From positions 1 through 6,563 of the forward strand of contig CALKIA010000066.1 of the NCBI GenBank assembly GCA_937988705.1: a stretch of 6,563 nucleotides of DNA. Reading direction: 5' to 3'. The stretch comes from an uncultured Chloroflexota bacterium. Its GTDB lineage: Bacteria > Chloroflexota > Anaerolineae > Aggregatilineales > Phototrophicaceae. The position numbers were made by a program, and so were the translations under genes. Positions 1 to 5,350 of this stretch are shown piece after piece (position 1 is the first letter of the stretch; each line of letters starts with the position of its first letter). The notes beneath the pieces are model-generated. The model was given only the letters and a program-made list of their open reading frames with translations, was not told the origin of the DNA and ran no database searches.

Positions 1-386
1 TCTGGATGATCGGCGCGCAGCCCGACGCGCTGCCGACCCAGTTGAGCTACAACGCGGTACTGGCGCTCGATTTGACATGGCAGCCGGACAGCACCGCCAT
101 GATCGCCGCCGCACGCGATATGCAGGGGATCGCGGAGAATCGCTTATGGCGGATTCCGCTTGTGGGGAATGCCGACTCGGATGCGGCGCAGGTCGCGGTC
201 GATGCGGCGCTGGCGTATCTCGACTACCCACGTTACAGCGCCAATTGGCTGGCGTTTCGCAGCGAATATCTGCTGCAACTGCTCGATACGAGCGATGGCT
301 CGTGGCGCACGCTCGACAATGCCGCCAATACGCCGCCTGTGTGGAGTCCAGCGGGTTTTACGGGAGAGGCCAACTGTCCTGCGTGA
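1..386 (+). CDS. PD40/TolB-like beta-propeller protein, 3' end only
   Basis: This is the C-terminal end of a longer protein. The reading frame is open to the left edge (first full codon TGG at 3-5) and ends at TGA 384-386. Within the visible 127 codons, a Trp-x-Pro-Asp segment (LDLTWQPDSTAMIAAA, about residue 23) and a terminal VWSPAG resemble the WSPDG turn of PD40/WD40-like propeller blades. Each is followed or preceded by alternating hydrophobic beta-strand segments (RLWRIPLVG, WLAFRSEYLLQLLD). Proteins of this kind are normally exported or periplasmic, but the N-terminus with any signal peptide lies outside the window. The gene converges on the 2TM operon with only 5 bp between the stops and no visible terminator hairpin. 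The start, full length and function cannot be judged; the PD40 assignment is an inference from two degenerate blade motifs. Confidence 0.6.
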   Translation, partial: WMIGAQPDALPTQLSYNAVLALDLTWQPDSTAMIAAARDMQGIAENRLWRIPLVGNADSDAAQVAVDAALAYLDYPRYSANWLAFRSEYLLQLLDTSDGSWRTLDNAANTPPVWSPAGFTGEANCPA

Positions 387-391
387 GTCGT

Positions 392-772
392 TTAGCCGCG
401 CTTCCGGTATTCGCGCTCGTCAAACCCGATCTCATCGTCAAACTCGCCATCGTCGGTGAGCGACAGACGTTCGCCGCGCTTGGGTTTTTCGGCGAGGGCG
501 CGGTAGTAGGCGTTCCGTTCCAGTTCCAGTTCACGGCGGACAGCGTGCTCGATCCATTCTCGATACGCGAACAGTGCCGCATGGACGATCACCGCCAGCA
601 GCCACACGATGCCGATCACGGGAACAATGCCGATATAATCAAGACGCCCGATTATGACGATCCCCCCGTAGCTGAGCCACAATCCGGCGTTGATCATGAG
701 CAGCACGCGCCGCTGAATCCGTCGCTTGACGCGCTGCTCAATTTGTTGTTCACGCTCTTGACTGATTTCCAT
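392..772 (-). CDS. Small 2TM-domain-like membrane protein (third of three tandem paralogs)
   Basis: The 126-residue protein is the last gene of a three-gene operon. It has a charged, strongly basic N-terminal helix (residues 5-22, ending KRRIQRR), TM1 at about 23-42, TM2 at about 47-70 with His64, then Y-x-EW and a charged helix containing LELERNAYYRA (about 82-92). The tail has KPKR, LSLTDDGE (103-110) and FDEREYRKR (117-125). Basic flanks next to TM1 suggest that both termini are cytoplasmic. The basic helix, two TM segments and TM2 His resemble the 2TM domain family (PF13239), but this is an inference. It lacks the roughly 8 residues that its paralogs carry between the AYYR motif and KPKR. 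The ATG at 772-770 overlaps the upstream stop in TGATG. GGAGA lies about 11 nt upstream inside the preceding gene. The stop is TAA. Function is unknown. Confidence 0.85.
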   Translation of the reverse strand: MEISQEREQQIEQRVKRRIQRRVLLMINAGLWLSYGGIVIIGRLDYIGIVPVIGIVWLLAVIVHAALFAYREWIEHAVRRELELERNAYYRALAEKPKRGERLSLTDDGEFDDEIGFDEREYRKRG

Positions 773-1161
773 CAGCGCGGTCTCCGGTACTCACGCTCAT
801 CAAACTCCATCCCCTCGTCGTTGAGCGACAGTTGGTGCTCGCGCTTCGGCTTTTCGTCAGCTTCATCAGTGAGCACCGTCGCCGCGACGGCGCGATAGTA
901 AGCATTCCGCTCTTGTTCCAGCGCACCGCGCACGGCCCGTTCCAGCCATTCGGTGTAGATGAACCAGATCGTGTGGACGAAAACCGCGACCATCCACGCC
1001 ATCCCCAACTGGCGGAAGCTCTGGGCGATATCCCCACGCGTGCCCAGTATTGACAGGTAGGTGATGAACAGGGCGAAATCCAGCATTAGCAGCAGACGCC
1101 GCTGCCAGCGCCGCTGCACCCGGCGTTCTAGGGCTAGTTCCCGTTCGTGATCGAGTTCCAT
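772..1161 (-). CDS. Small 2TM-domain-like membrane protein (second of three tandem paralogs)
   Basis: The 129-residue protein is the middle gene of the operon. It has a basic N-terminal helix (residues 5-22, RRVQRRWQRR), TM1 at about 23-40, and TM2 at about 52-70 with His63 in the same place as in both paralogs. It continues with Y-x-EW (69-72), ERAVRGALEQERNAYYR (74-90), KPKR (104-107), LSLNDEG (111-117) and a terminal FDEREYRRPR. Over the 27 residues starting at EW, 22 are identical to the first paralog, whereas the TM segments are only similar. The hydrophilic helix and tail therefore appear to be under stronger constraint than the membrane part. The start ATG overlaps the upstream TGA by one base, and its own TGA overlaps the next ATG in the same way, so coupled translation is likely. 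It is probably an integral inner-membrane protein of unknown role. Confidence 0.85.
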   Translation of the reverse strand: MELDHERELALERRVQRRWQRRLLLMLDFALFITYLSILGTRGDIAQSFRQLGMAWMVAVFVHTIWFIYTEWLERAVRGALEQERNAYYRAVAATVLTDEADEKPKREHQLSLNDEGMEFDEREYRRPR

Positions 1162-1568
1162 CAGCGGCGCTTCCGGTACTCACGCTCGTCATAGTCGAGA
1201 GCGTCTTCAAATTCACCATCGTCGTTGAGCGACAAGCGTTGATCGCGCTTGGGTTTTTCCTGTCGAATTTCGGATAAGACCGTCTCCGCGATGACGCGAT
1301 AGTAGGCGTTGCGCTCCTGTTCCAGAGCCTTGCGCACGGCACGTTCGGCCCATTCCCAGTATACGACGAGGACGCTGTGCGCCATGAAACCCATGAACCA
1401 CAGGACGCCGACGACGGGGAAAAAGTCGCTGATATAGTATCGACCGCTGATCGTTGCCCCGTAGACAAAGAACAGCGCGAAATCGAGTACCAGCAGCATG
1501 CGCCGCTGAATGCGCCGCTTGACACGCTTTTCGATTTCCGCTTCCCGTTCGCGATTAAACTCTGTCAT
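1161..1568 (-). CDS. Small 2TM-domain-like membrane protein (first of three tandem paralogs)
   Basis: This 135-residue protein opens the operon. I chose ATG at 1568 because the preceding GGGGGTGA (1578-1571) is a good Shine-Dalgarno five bases away. The in-frame GTG at 1574 would lie inside that site, and starting at 1568 gives an N-terminus like those of the paralogs. It has an amphipathic basic helix (5-23, KRVKRRIQRR), TM1 at about 24-41, TM2 at about 48-70 with conserved His64, then YWEW, ERAVRKALEQERNAYYR (75-91), KPKR (105-108), LSLNDDGEFED (112-122) and YDEREYRKRR at the end. The architecture resembles 2TM domain proteins (PF13239), though the Pfam match is inferred by eye. Its likely promoter is the TATAAT at 1598-1593. 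No enzyme motif is visible. A membrane scaffold or sensor partner would fit, but function is unknown. Confidence 0.85.
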   Translation of the reverse strand: MTEFNREREAEIEKRVKRRIQRRMLLVLDFALFFVYGATISGRYYISDFFPVVGVLWFMGFMAHSVLVVYWEWAERAVRKALEQERNAYYRVIAETVLSEIRQEKPKRDQRLSLNDDGEFEDALDYDEREYRKRR

Positions 1569-1570
1569 GC

Positions 1571-1578
1571 TCACCCCC
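1571..1578 (-). promoter_or_regulatory. Ribosome binding site deciding the start of the first 2TM gene
   Basis: Read on the minus strand, GGGGGTGAGC precedes ATG 1568. It matches 8 of 10 bases of the extended anti-SD complement GGAGGTGATC, with five bases between the G-run and the ATG. It overlaps the alternative GTG at 1574, which argues against that start. Confidence 0.6.
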
Positions 1579-1592
1579 GTTGCCTGCTATCG

Positions 1593-1598
1593 ATTATA
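1593..1598 (-). promoter_or_regulatory. Candidate -10 box of the 2TM operon
   Basis: The minus strand carries a perfect TATAAT, which would give a 5' leader of about 17-18 nt before ATG 1568. No good -35 hexamer lies 16-18 bp further upstream (CAACGC or similar), so the promoter would depend on an activator or alternative contacts. It sits in the 165-bp divergent gap shared with the aminotransferase gene. Confidence 0.45.
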
Positions 1599-1733
1599 CG
1601 TGCTGATCGCGGGCTGCGTTGCAGGGTGTCTCGGAACTGTTACCCCGCTGGTTTGAGTCCGGTCTCTTGCTTTTTTACCCAAAATCTTGCAAGCTCGTTC
1701 AAATTTCTTACCAAGCATCCAAGGTCAGTGTCT

Positions 1734-3080
1734 ATGCCTACCATTCGACTCCTTACGGAAGTACCGGGACCCAAAAGCCGCGAGATGGCGGCACGGCGTG
1801 AAGCGGCGACCCCGCGTGGCGCGGCGAAAGTCTCGGCGATTACAATTGAGCGCGCCGAGGGGGCTGTCCTCACCGATGCGGACGGCAACACCCTGCTCGA
1901 TTTCGCAGGCGGGATCGGCGTGCTCGCGGTCGGTCACTGCCCGCCCAACGTCGTCGCGGCGATCAAAGAGCAGGCGGACAAGCTGATCCACTTCTGCGCG
2001 ATTATGGGCACCTACGAACCTTATGTGCAGGTCGCGGAGATGCTGAACGCCGTCACGCCGGGGAACTTCCCCAAGAAGACCATTCTCCTCAACAGCGGCG
2101 CCGAGGCGCTGGAAACGGCGATCAAGGTGGCGCGCAGTTATACCAATCGCCCCGCCGTGATCGTTTTCGAGGGCGCGTATCATGGACGTACTAACCTCAC
2201 GCTGGCGATGACGAGCAAGTATGGCCTGTTCAAAAAGGGCTTCGGCCCGTTCGCACCGGAAATTTACCGTCTGCCGTTCCCTAACCTGTACCGTCGTCCC
2301 GCAGGCTTGAGCGAAGATGCGTTCATCGAAGATGCGATCCAGCGGCTGGAAAATGCCCTGATCGCGCAGGTCGATCCGAGCGCGGTCGCGGCCATCGTCA
2401 TCGAAACCGTGCAGGGCGAAGGCGGTTTTATCCCCACGCCGCCGCGCTTCTTACAGCGCATCCGCGAACTGTGCGACCAACACGGGATCGTCATGGTGGC
2501 GGATGAAGTGCAGTGCGGTTTCGGACGCACCGGGCGCATGTTCGCTGTCGAACATTACGGCATCATCCCCGATCTAATCTGCACGGCCAAGTCGCTCGCC
2601 GCGGGCATGCCGCTCGCCGCTGTCACCGGACGCGCCGACATCATGGATGCGCCGCATATTGGCGGGTTGGGCGGGACGTACAGCGGCAACCCGCTGGCGT
2701 GTGTCGCCGCCATCGAAGCGATCAAGATGATCAATGCGCCCGATTTTCTCGAACGCGCGACGCAGATTGGCCTGCGGATGCGTGAACAGCTGCTGCGGAT
2801 GCAGGCCGAACTGCCCATCATTGGCGATGTGCGCGGCTTGGGGCCGATGCTGCTGATCGAATTCGTCAAAGACCGGGCGACCAAAGAACCCGCTACCACC
2901 GAAACGCCGCTGATCGTCAACGAGGTGCTCAAGCGGGGGGTGGTCACGATCCGCGCGGGGCTCTACAGCAACTGTCTGCGCTTCCTGCCGCCGCTCAATC
3001 TCAGCGATGACCAGCTAGACGAAGGTCTGAACGTCGTCGCCGAGGCGATCCGCGCCGTCGTCAGCCAGCCCGTCGCATAG
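1734..3080 (+). CDS. gabT: Class III PLP aminotransferase, 4-aminobutyrate aminotransferase-like
   Basis: This 448-residue cytosolic PLP enzyme (fold type I, class III) is predicted to move the amino group of GABA, or a close omega-amino acid, to 2-oxoglutarate. Visible markers are SGAEA (121-125, PLP phosphate), YHGRT (149-153), IETVQGEGG (223-231), ADEVQCGFGRTG (256-267; Asp257 for the pyridine nitrogen), AKSLAAGMPL with Schiff-base Lys286, and GGTYSGNP (313-320). Ile61, Arg152, Glu224 and Arg416 sit where E. coli GabT has Ile50, Arg141, Glu211 and Arg398. This favours GABA transaminase over acetylornithine transaminase. The E. coli FEPVQGEGG Pro is Thr here. The frame is open back to 1377, but that extension crosses the divergent gene. 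ATG 1734 has AAGG nine bases upstream and gives family length and N-terminus. No gabD partner is present; 5-aminovalerate or related substrates remain possible. Confidence 0.92.
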   Translation: MPTIRLLTEVPGPKSREMAARREAATPRGAAKVSAITIERAEGAVLTDADGNTLLDFAGGIGVLAVGHCPPNVVAAIKEQADKLIHFCAIMGTYEPYVQVAEMLNAVTPGNFPKKTILLNSGAEALETAIKVARSYTNRPAVIVFEGAYHGRTNLTLAMTSKYGLFKKGFGPFAPEIYRLPFPNLYRRPAGLSEDAFIEDAIQRLENALIAQVDPSAVAAIVIETVQGEGGFIPTPPRFLQRIRELCDQHGIVMVADEVQCGFGRTGRMFAVEHYGIIPDLICTAKSLAAGMPLAAVTGRADIMDAPHIGGLGGTYSGNPLACVAAIEAIKMINAPDFLERATQIGLRMREQLLRMQAELPIIGDVRGLGPMLLIEFVKDRATKEPATTETPLIVNEVLKRGVVTIRAGLYSNCLRFLPPLNLSDDQLDEGLNVVAEAIRAVVSQPVA

Positions 3081-3097
3081 GTTCACCGCTGCCTGAA

Positions 3098-3133
3098 CCC
3101 CGTCGGGGCGTACAACGTGACGCCTTGACGGGG
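3098..3133 (+). terminator. Hairpin after the aminotransferase gene, possible terminator
   Basis: Positions 3098-3111 pair with 3120-3133 as a 14-bp stem (CCCCGTC/GACGGGG, then GGGGCGT/ACGCCTT with two G-U pairs) around an 8-nt loop, 17 bp after the stop codon. The following CTCTCATTTT is only weakly T-rich, so termination may be inefficient or this may be an mRNA-stabilising 3' structure. Confidence 0.5.
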
Positions 3134-3170
3134 CTCTCATTTTCGCAAGAGAGCCGAGCGCAAATGCTCG
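3132..3170 (+). repeat. Two further small hairpins in the intergenic region
   Basis: GGCTCTC (3132-3138) pairs perfectly with GAGAGCC (3149-3155) around a 10-nt loop, and CGAGC (3155-3159) pairs with GCTCG (3166-3170) around a 6-nt loop. The first shares its two leading G bases with the stem of the preceding larger hairpin, so the two compete at their junction. Confidence 0.4.
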
Positions 3171-3208
3171 TCCTGACATTAATTGCTCTCGAATCGAACT
3201 CGGTGTAG

Positions 3209-3225
3209 ACTGATCAAGTATCAGT
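3209..3225. promoter_or_regulatory. Operator-like inverted repeat upstream of the isomerase-like gene
   Basis: ACTGAT-CAAGT-ATCAGT is a perfect 6+6 inverted repeat with a 5-bp centre, ending 21 bp before the GTG start. It is framed by two direct GTGTAGA copies (3203-3209 and 3224-3230) 21 bp apart, two helical turns. A weak TTGCTC...TAGACT promoter-like pair (3183-3188 and 3206-3211, 17-bp spacer) overlaps it. The regulator is unknown and binding is inferred from symmetry only. Confidence 0.35.
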
Positions 3226-3246
3226 GTAGATAGAGAGCTAACCGTC

Positions 3247-4035
3247 GTGGCCGATAAAGTCGTCCTCAGCGCCAGTCCTGCGAATATACACGAATGCATT
3301 GAACTCGCTCTCGAGCATGACTTGGGCATTGAAGTGATGGCGTTCGCGTTTCCCGCCGCGCTGGATGGAGACTGGCGGACGCTGACCAATCAATACCGCG
3401 GTTGGCTGAGCCCGATCACCGGGGCGATCACGCTGCATGGCCCCTTCATGGACATGGCACCGGGCAGCCCCGACAAGCAAATCATCGAGGCGACGCTGGC
3501 GCGTTTCAAGCACTCACTGCAAATCGCCCACGATCTCGAAGCTGAAAAAATCGTCTTTCACGCGAATTTCCTGTCGCAAGTTCACTCAGAGGATTACCGC
3601 CTCGGCTGGACGAAGCGCAACATCGACTTCTGGGGGCCGCTGGCCTCCTATGCCGCGCTGCTCGGCGTCACCATCGTCATCGAGAACATGTGGGAATCTG
3701 ACCCGTATCTGATCGCGGATGTGCTCAAGGCCATCGAGCACCCGCGGCTGCGCGCCTGCCTCGACGTCGGTCACGCCCATTTGTATTCGCGGGTTCCGTT
3801 TGAAACGTGGGTGCGCGTCACCGCGCCGTATCTGGTGCATACGCATCTCAACAACAACGACGGAGAAGACGATGTGCACCGGGGCTTTGCCGATGGCGTC
3901 ATGGATTACGGGCGCATCCTCCCACTGCTGCGCTCCGTACCGGAACCCGCCACGTGGGTGCTGGAGATGGATCGCGTTATGGACATGCGCGCCAGCCTCA
4001 GCCAGTTGAATCTGGGCGTTTCGCAAACCAAATAA
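3247..4035 (+). CDS. Sugar phosphate isomerase/epimerase-like TIM barrel (AP endonuclease 2 superfamily)
   Basis: This 262-residue protein matches the xylose-isomerase-like TIM-barrel superfamily (PF01261), which includes sugar phosphate isomerases/epimerases and endonuclease IV. Possible metal or substrate residues occur in family order: GIEV (Glu29), TLHGPF (His64), IVFHANF (His105), IVIENMWE (Glu146), CLDVGHAH (Asp173, His176), LVHTHLNNNDG (His198/His200), DVH (Asp209, His211) and VLEMD (Glu240). No signal peptide is visible, so it is likely cytosolic. The start is GTG 3247; only a weak GAGAG (3233-3237) lies upstream, so the start is reasonable but not certain. A strong terminator closes the gene 15 bp after TAA. 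Hairpins separate it from the aminotransferase gene, so co-transcription is doubtful. The substrate cannot be read from sequence: the GIEV strand and NNNDG favour a sugar isomerase, while the full metal set keeps a repair nuclease in play. Confidence 0.88.
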   Translation: MADKVVLSASPANIHECIELALEHDLGIEVMAFAFPAALDGDWRTLTNQYRGWLSPITGAITLHGPFMDMAPGSPDKQIIEATLARFKHSLQIAHDLEAEKIVFHANFLSQVHSEDYRLGWTKRNIDFWGPLASYAALLGVTIVIENMWESDPYLIADVLKAIEHPRLRACLDVGHAHLYSRVPFETWVRVTAPYLVHTHLNNNDGEDDVHRGFADGVMDYGRILPLLRSVPEPATWVLEMDRVMDMRASLSQLNLGVSQTK

Positions 4036-4050
4036 ACGGATCGTGTCTAC

Positions 4051-4081
4051 AAGCCCCGCTCACACAGAGCGGGGCTTTTTT
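4051..4081 (+). terminator. Rho-independent terminator of the isomerase-like gene
   Basis: AAGCCCCGCTC (4051-4061) pairs perfectly with GAGCGGGGCTT (4067-4077) as an 11-bp GC-rich stem with a 5-nt ACACA loop. The stem's final T bases run into a T-tract (4076-4081, then ATTT). It begins 15 bp after the stop codon. Confidence 0.95.
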
Positions 4082-4092
4082 ATTTGCCTCGA

Positions 4093-4106
4093 TTGACATC
4101 AGTCAA
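4093..4106. promoter_or_regulatory. CRP/FNR-like palindrome or -35 element
   Basis: TTGAC-ATCA-GTCAA is a perfect 5+5 inverted repeat with a 4-bp spacer, the layout of CRP/FNR-family sites (compare TTGAT-N4-ATCAA). Its left half, TTGACA, is also a perfect sigma-70 -35 hexamer, but no acceptable -10 lies 16-18 bp downstream. It lies about 108 bp before the DUF4397 gene start. Confidence 0.3.
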
Positions 4107-4162
4107 GTGGCCAATGAGAAAAATCACTCTGAAAGCCATGCCCCACCTCTCGACTAAACATT

Positions 4163-4168
4163 TAGAAT
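4163..4168 (+). promoter_or_regulatory. Candidate -10 box of the DUF4397 gene
   Basis: TAGAAT matches TATAAT at 5 of 6 positions in an AT-rich patch and would place transcription start near 4175, at the edge of the inverted repeat 4177-4193. No matching -35 is visible 17 bp upstream, so this is tentative. Confidence 0.3.
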
Positions 4169-4176
4169 TAGATTAC

Positions 4177-4193
4177 GCTCACATAGTGTGAGC
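4177..4193. promoter_or_regulatory. Perfect inverted repeat in the leader of the DUF4397 gene
   Basis: GCTCACA-TAG-TGTGAGC has perfect 7-bp arms around a 3-bp centre and ends 7 bp before the GGGAGG ribosome site. It could be a repressor operator just downstream of the promoter or a 5'-UTR hairpin next to the ribosome binding site. Confidence 0.45.
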
Positions 4194-4200
4194 CGACGTA

Positions 4201-4206
4201 GGGAGG
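4201..4206 (+). promoter_or_regulatory. Strong Shine-Dalgarno of the DUF4397 gene
   Basis: GGGAGG (followed by T, within AGGGAGGT) lies seven bases before ATG 4214. It is the strongest plus-strand ribosome site in the window and fixes the start of the secreted protein. Confidence 0.8.
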
Positions 4207-4213
4207 TATTGGT

Positions 4214-5350
4214 ATGCGTAGACGTTCTGTTTGGATTTTAGCAGTACTGCTGGTCTGTGCGCTGGCCGCGCCTTTGAGCGCGCAGGAAGTTACCCAGACG
4301 CCGGAGGGATCGATGAGCGGCGACATGGGCAGCACTCCCATGCTGTCCGATGTGACCCGCGTGCAAATTGGACACTTCGCCCCGGACGCGCCCCCGGTTG
4401 TCGTGTATGTCAACGGCCAGCCGACGATGGAAGCGCTCAGTTATCCGGCACTTACCGGGTGGATTGAGATGCCCTCCACGTCGATCAACCTGATGCTGGT
4501 GCCAGAAGGCGCAGCGGAAGATCAGGCGGTGCTCGGCCCGGTGACCATCAGCAACACCATGGGCGGCTGGATGACCCTCATCGTGGCGGGATCGGCAGCG
4601 AATGGCACACTCGGCCTGTACGCGCTCAATCAGCCGACGGGCGGACTCGCGCCAAATTGCGCTCGCGTCGTCGTGTTCCATGGCATTGAAAACGGCCCCG
4701 GCGTTGATTTGCAGGGTGCGGATGGCGTGTCGCTGGGCGCGAACCTGATGTTCCCCGGCAGCATGACCGGTGCCATGGCCACCCAGTCAGCCGATGCGAC
4801 AGGCTCGATGGTGAATAACCTGTGCTCGATGGCGGTTGGTGGCGACATGACCGCGACGCAGGAAGCGGGCATGAGCGATATGGGGATGTCGGGCACAATG
4901 CGCGACTATGGGCAGGGTGAATCGCTGTCCTGCTCGCTCATCGCTTCGATGAACATGAGCGGCGACACGCTGGCGACGCAGGATGCCAGCCTGACGAGCA
5001 CGCAAGAGGCCGGAGTGGCCGACAGCCCGGTCGGTGGAGATGCAGGCGCCATGATGGGCACTTACGATAACTGCGCTTACGTCTTCGATGTCCCGGCGGG
5101 CGCGGGCACGTTCGGCGCGTACACGGGCGGCAGCTTGCTCGCCGATTTCGCGACCACCGAGTTCACGGCCAACACCTATACGTTTGCCGCGTTGATCGGG
5201 ACGGCGGACGCGCCGCAGGTGTTCACCTTCACGCTGCCCGGCGCGGATGTCGATGCCATGCTGGCCAGCGAACAGGAACGCATGGGGCAGACCGGCGGCA
5301 CAATGCCAGCGACGGAAGAAGCTACTCAAGAAGCGGGTGGTTCCGGCTGA
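4214..5350 (+). CDS. Secreted DUF4397-like protein with Met-rich insert
   Basis: This 378-residue exported protein has a classical signal peptide: MRRR, a hydrophobic core (about 7-19) and likely cleavage after PLSAQ or just before it (about 22-25). Residues 48-138 resemble DUF4397 (VTRVQIGHFAPDAPPVVVYVNG opening, then strand-rich segments). A second similar unit seems to begin at 149 (CARVVVFHG) and resume at about 286 (NCAYVFDVPAGAGTFGAYTGG...). About 100 residues lie between, low in complexity and rich in Met, Gly, Ser and Thr (13 Met between 184 and 281). TQEAG recurs at 216, 263 and 371, with ATQDA near 254. Mature cysteines lie at 149, 204, 240 and 287, enough for two disulfides. No lipobox, C-terminal TM or sortase motif is visible, so it may be released or loosely surface-bound. 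DUF4397 has no established activity; a structural or binding role is a guess. Confidence 0.85.
   Translation: MRRRSVWILAVLLVCALAAPLSAQEVTQTPEGSMSGDMGSTPMLSDVTRVQIGHFAPDAPPVVVYVNGQPTMEALSYPALTGWIEMPSTSINLMLVPEGAAEDQAVLGPVTISNTMGGWMTLIVAGSAANGTLGLYALNQPTGGLAPNCARVVVFHGIENGPGVDLQGADGVSLGANLMFPGSMTGAMATQSADATGSMVNNLCSMAVGGDMTATQEAGMSDMGMSGTMRDYGQGESLSCSLIASMNMSGDTLATQDASLTSTQEAGVADSPVGGDAGAMMGTYDNCAYVFDVPAGAGTFGAYTGGSLLADFATTEFTANTYTFAALIGTADAPQVFTFTLPGADVDAMLASEQERMGQTGGTMPATEEATQEAGGSG

Noticed and set aside
77..898. A 273-codon plus-strand open frame opposite the 2TM genes
   Set aside because: It overlaps the end of the PD40-like gene and is antisense to two genes whose paralogy proves their frame. 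Its translation is Arg/Ala/Ser-rich with no recognisable fold, as expected of a GC-rich shadow frame.
1569..1574. GTG at 1574 as the start of the first 2TM gene
   Set aside because: This GTG lies inside the Shine-Dalgarno GGGGGTGA that serves ATG 1568, and the paralogs begin at the position matching 1568.
1653..1685. TTGAGT...TACCCA or ...CAAAAT as a promoter for the aminotransferase
   Set aside because: Either hexamer pair has wrong spacing or too few matches. I could not identify a convincing promoter for this gene by eye.
1377..1733. Upstream extension of the aminotransferase to a start at 1377
   Set aside because: It would add 119 residues antisense to the first 2TM gene with no family similarity, and ATG 1734 gives the normal N-terminus and length.
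1725..2183. A 152-codon minus-strand open frame inside the aminotransferase
   Set aside because: It is antisense to highly conserved aminotransferase motifs, and its composition is that of a frame created by GC-rich codon use.
3230..3240. GAGAG before GTG 3247 as a clear ribosome site
   Set aside because: It is only a partial match with long spacing, so it supports the start weakly and was not listed as a separate site.
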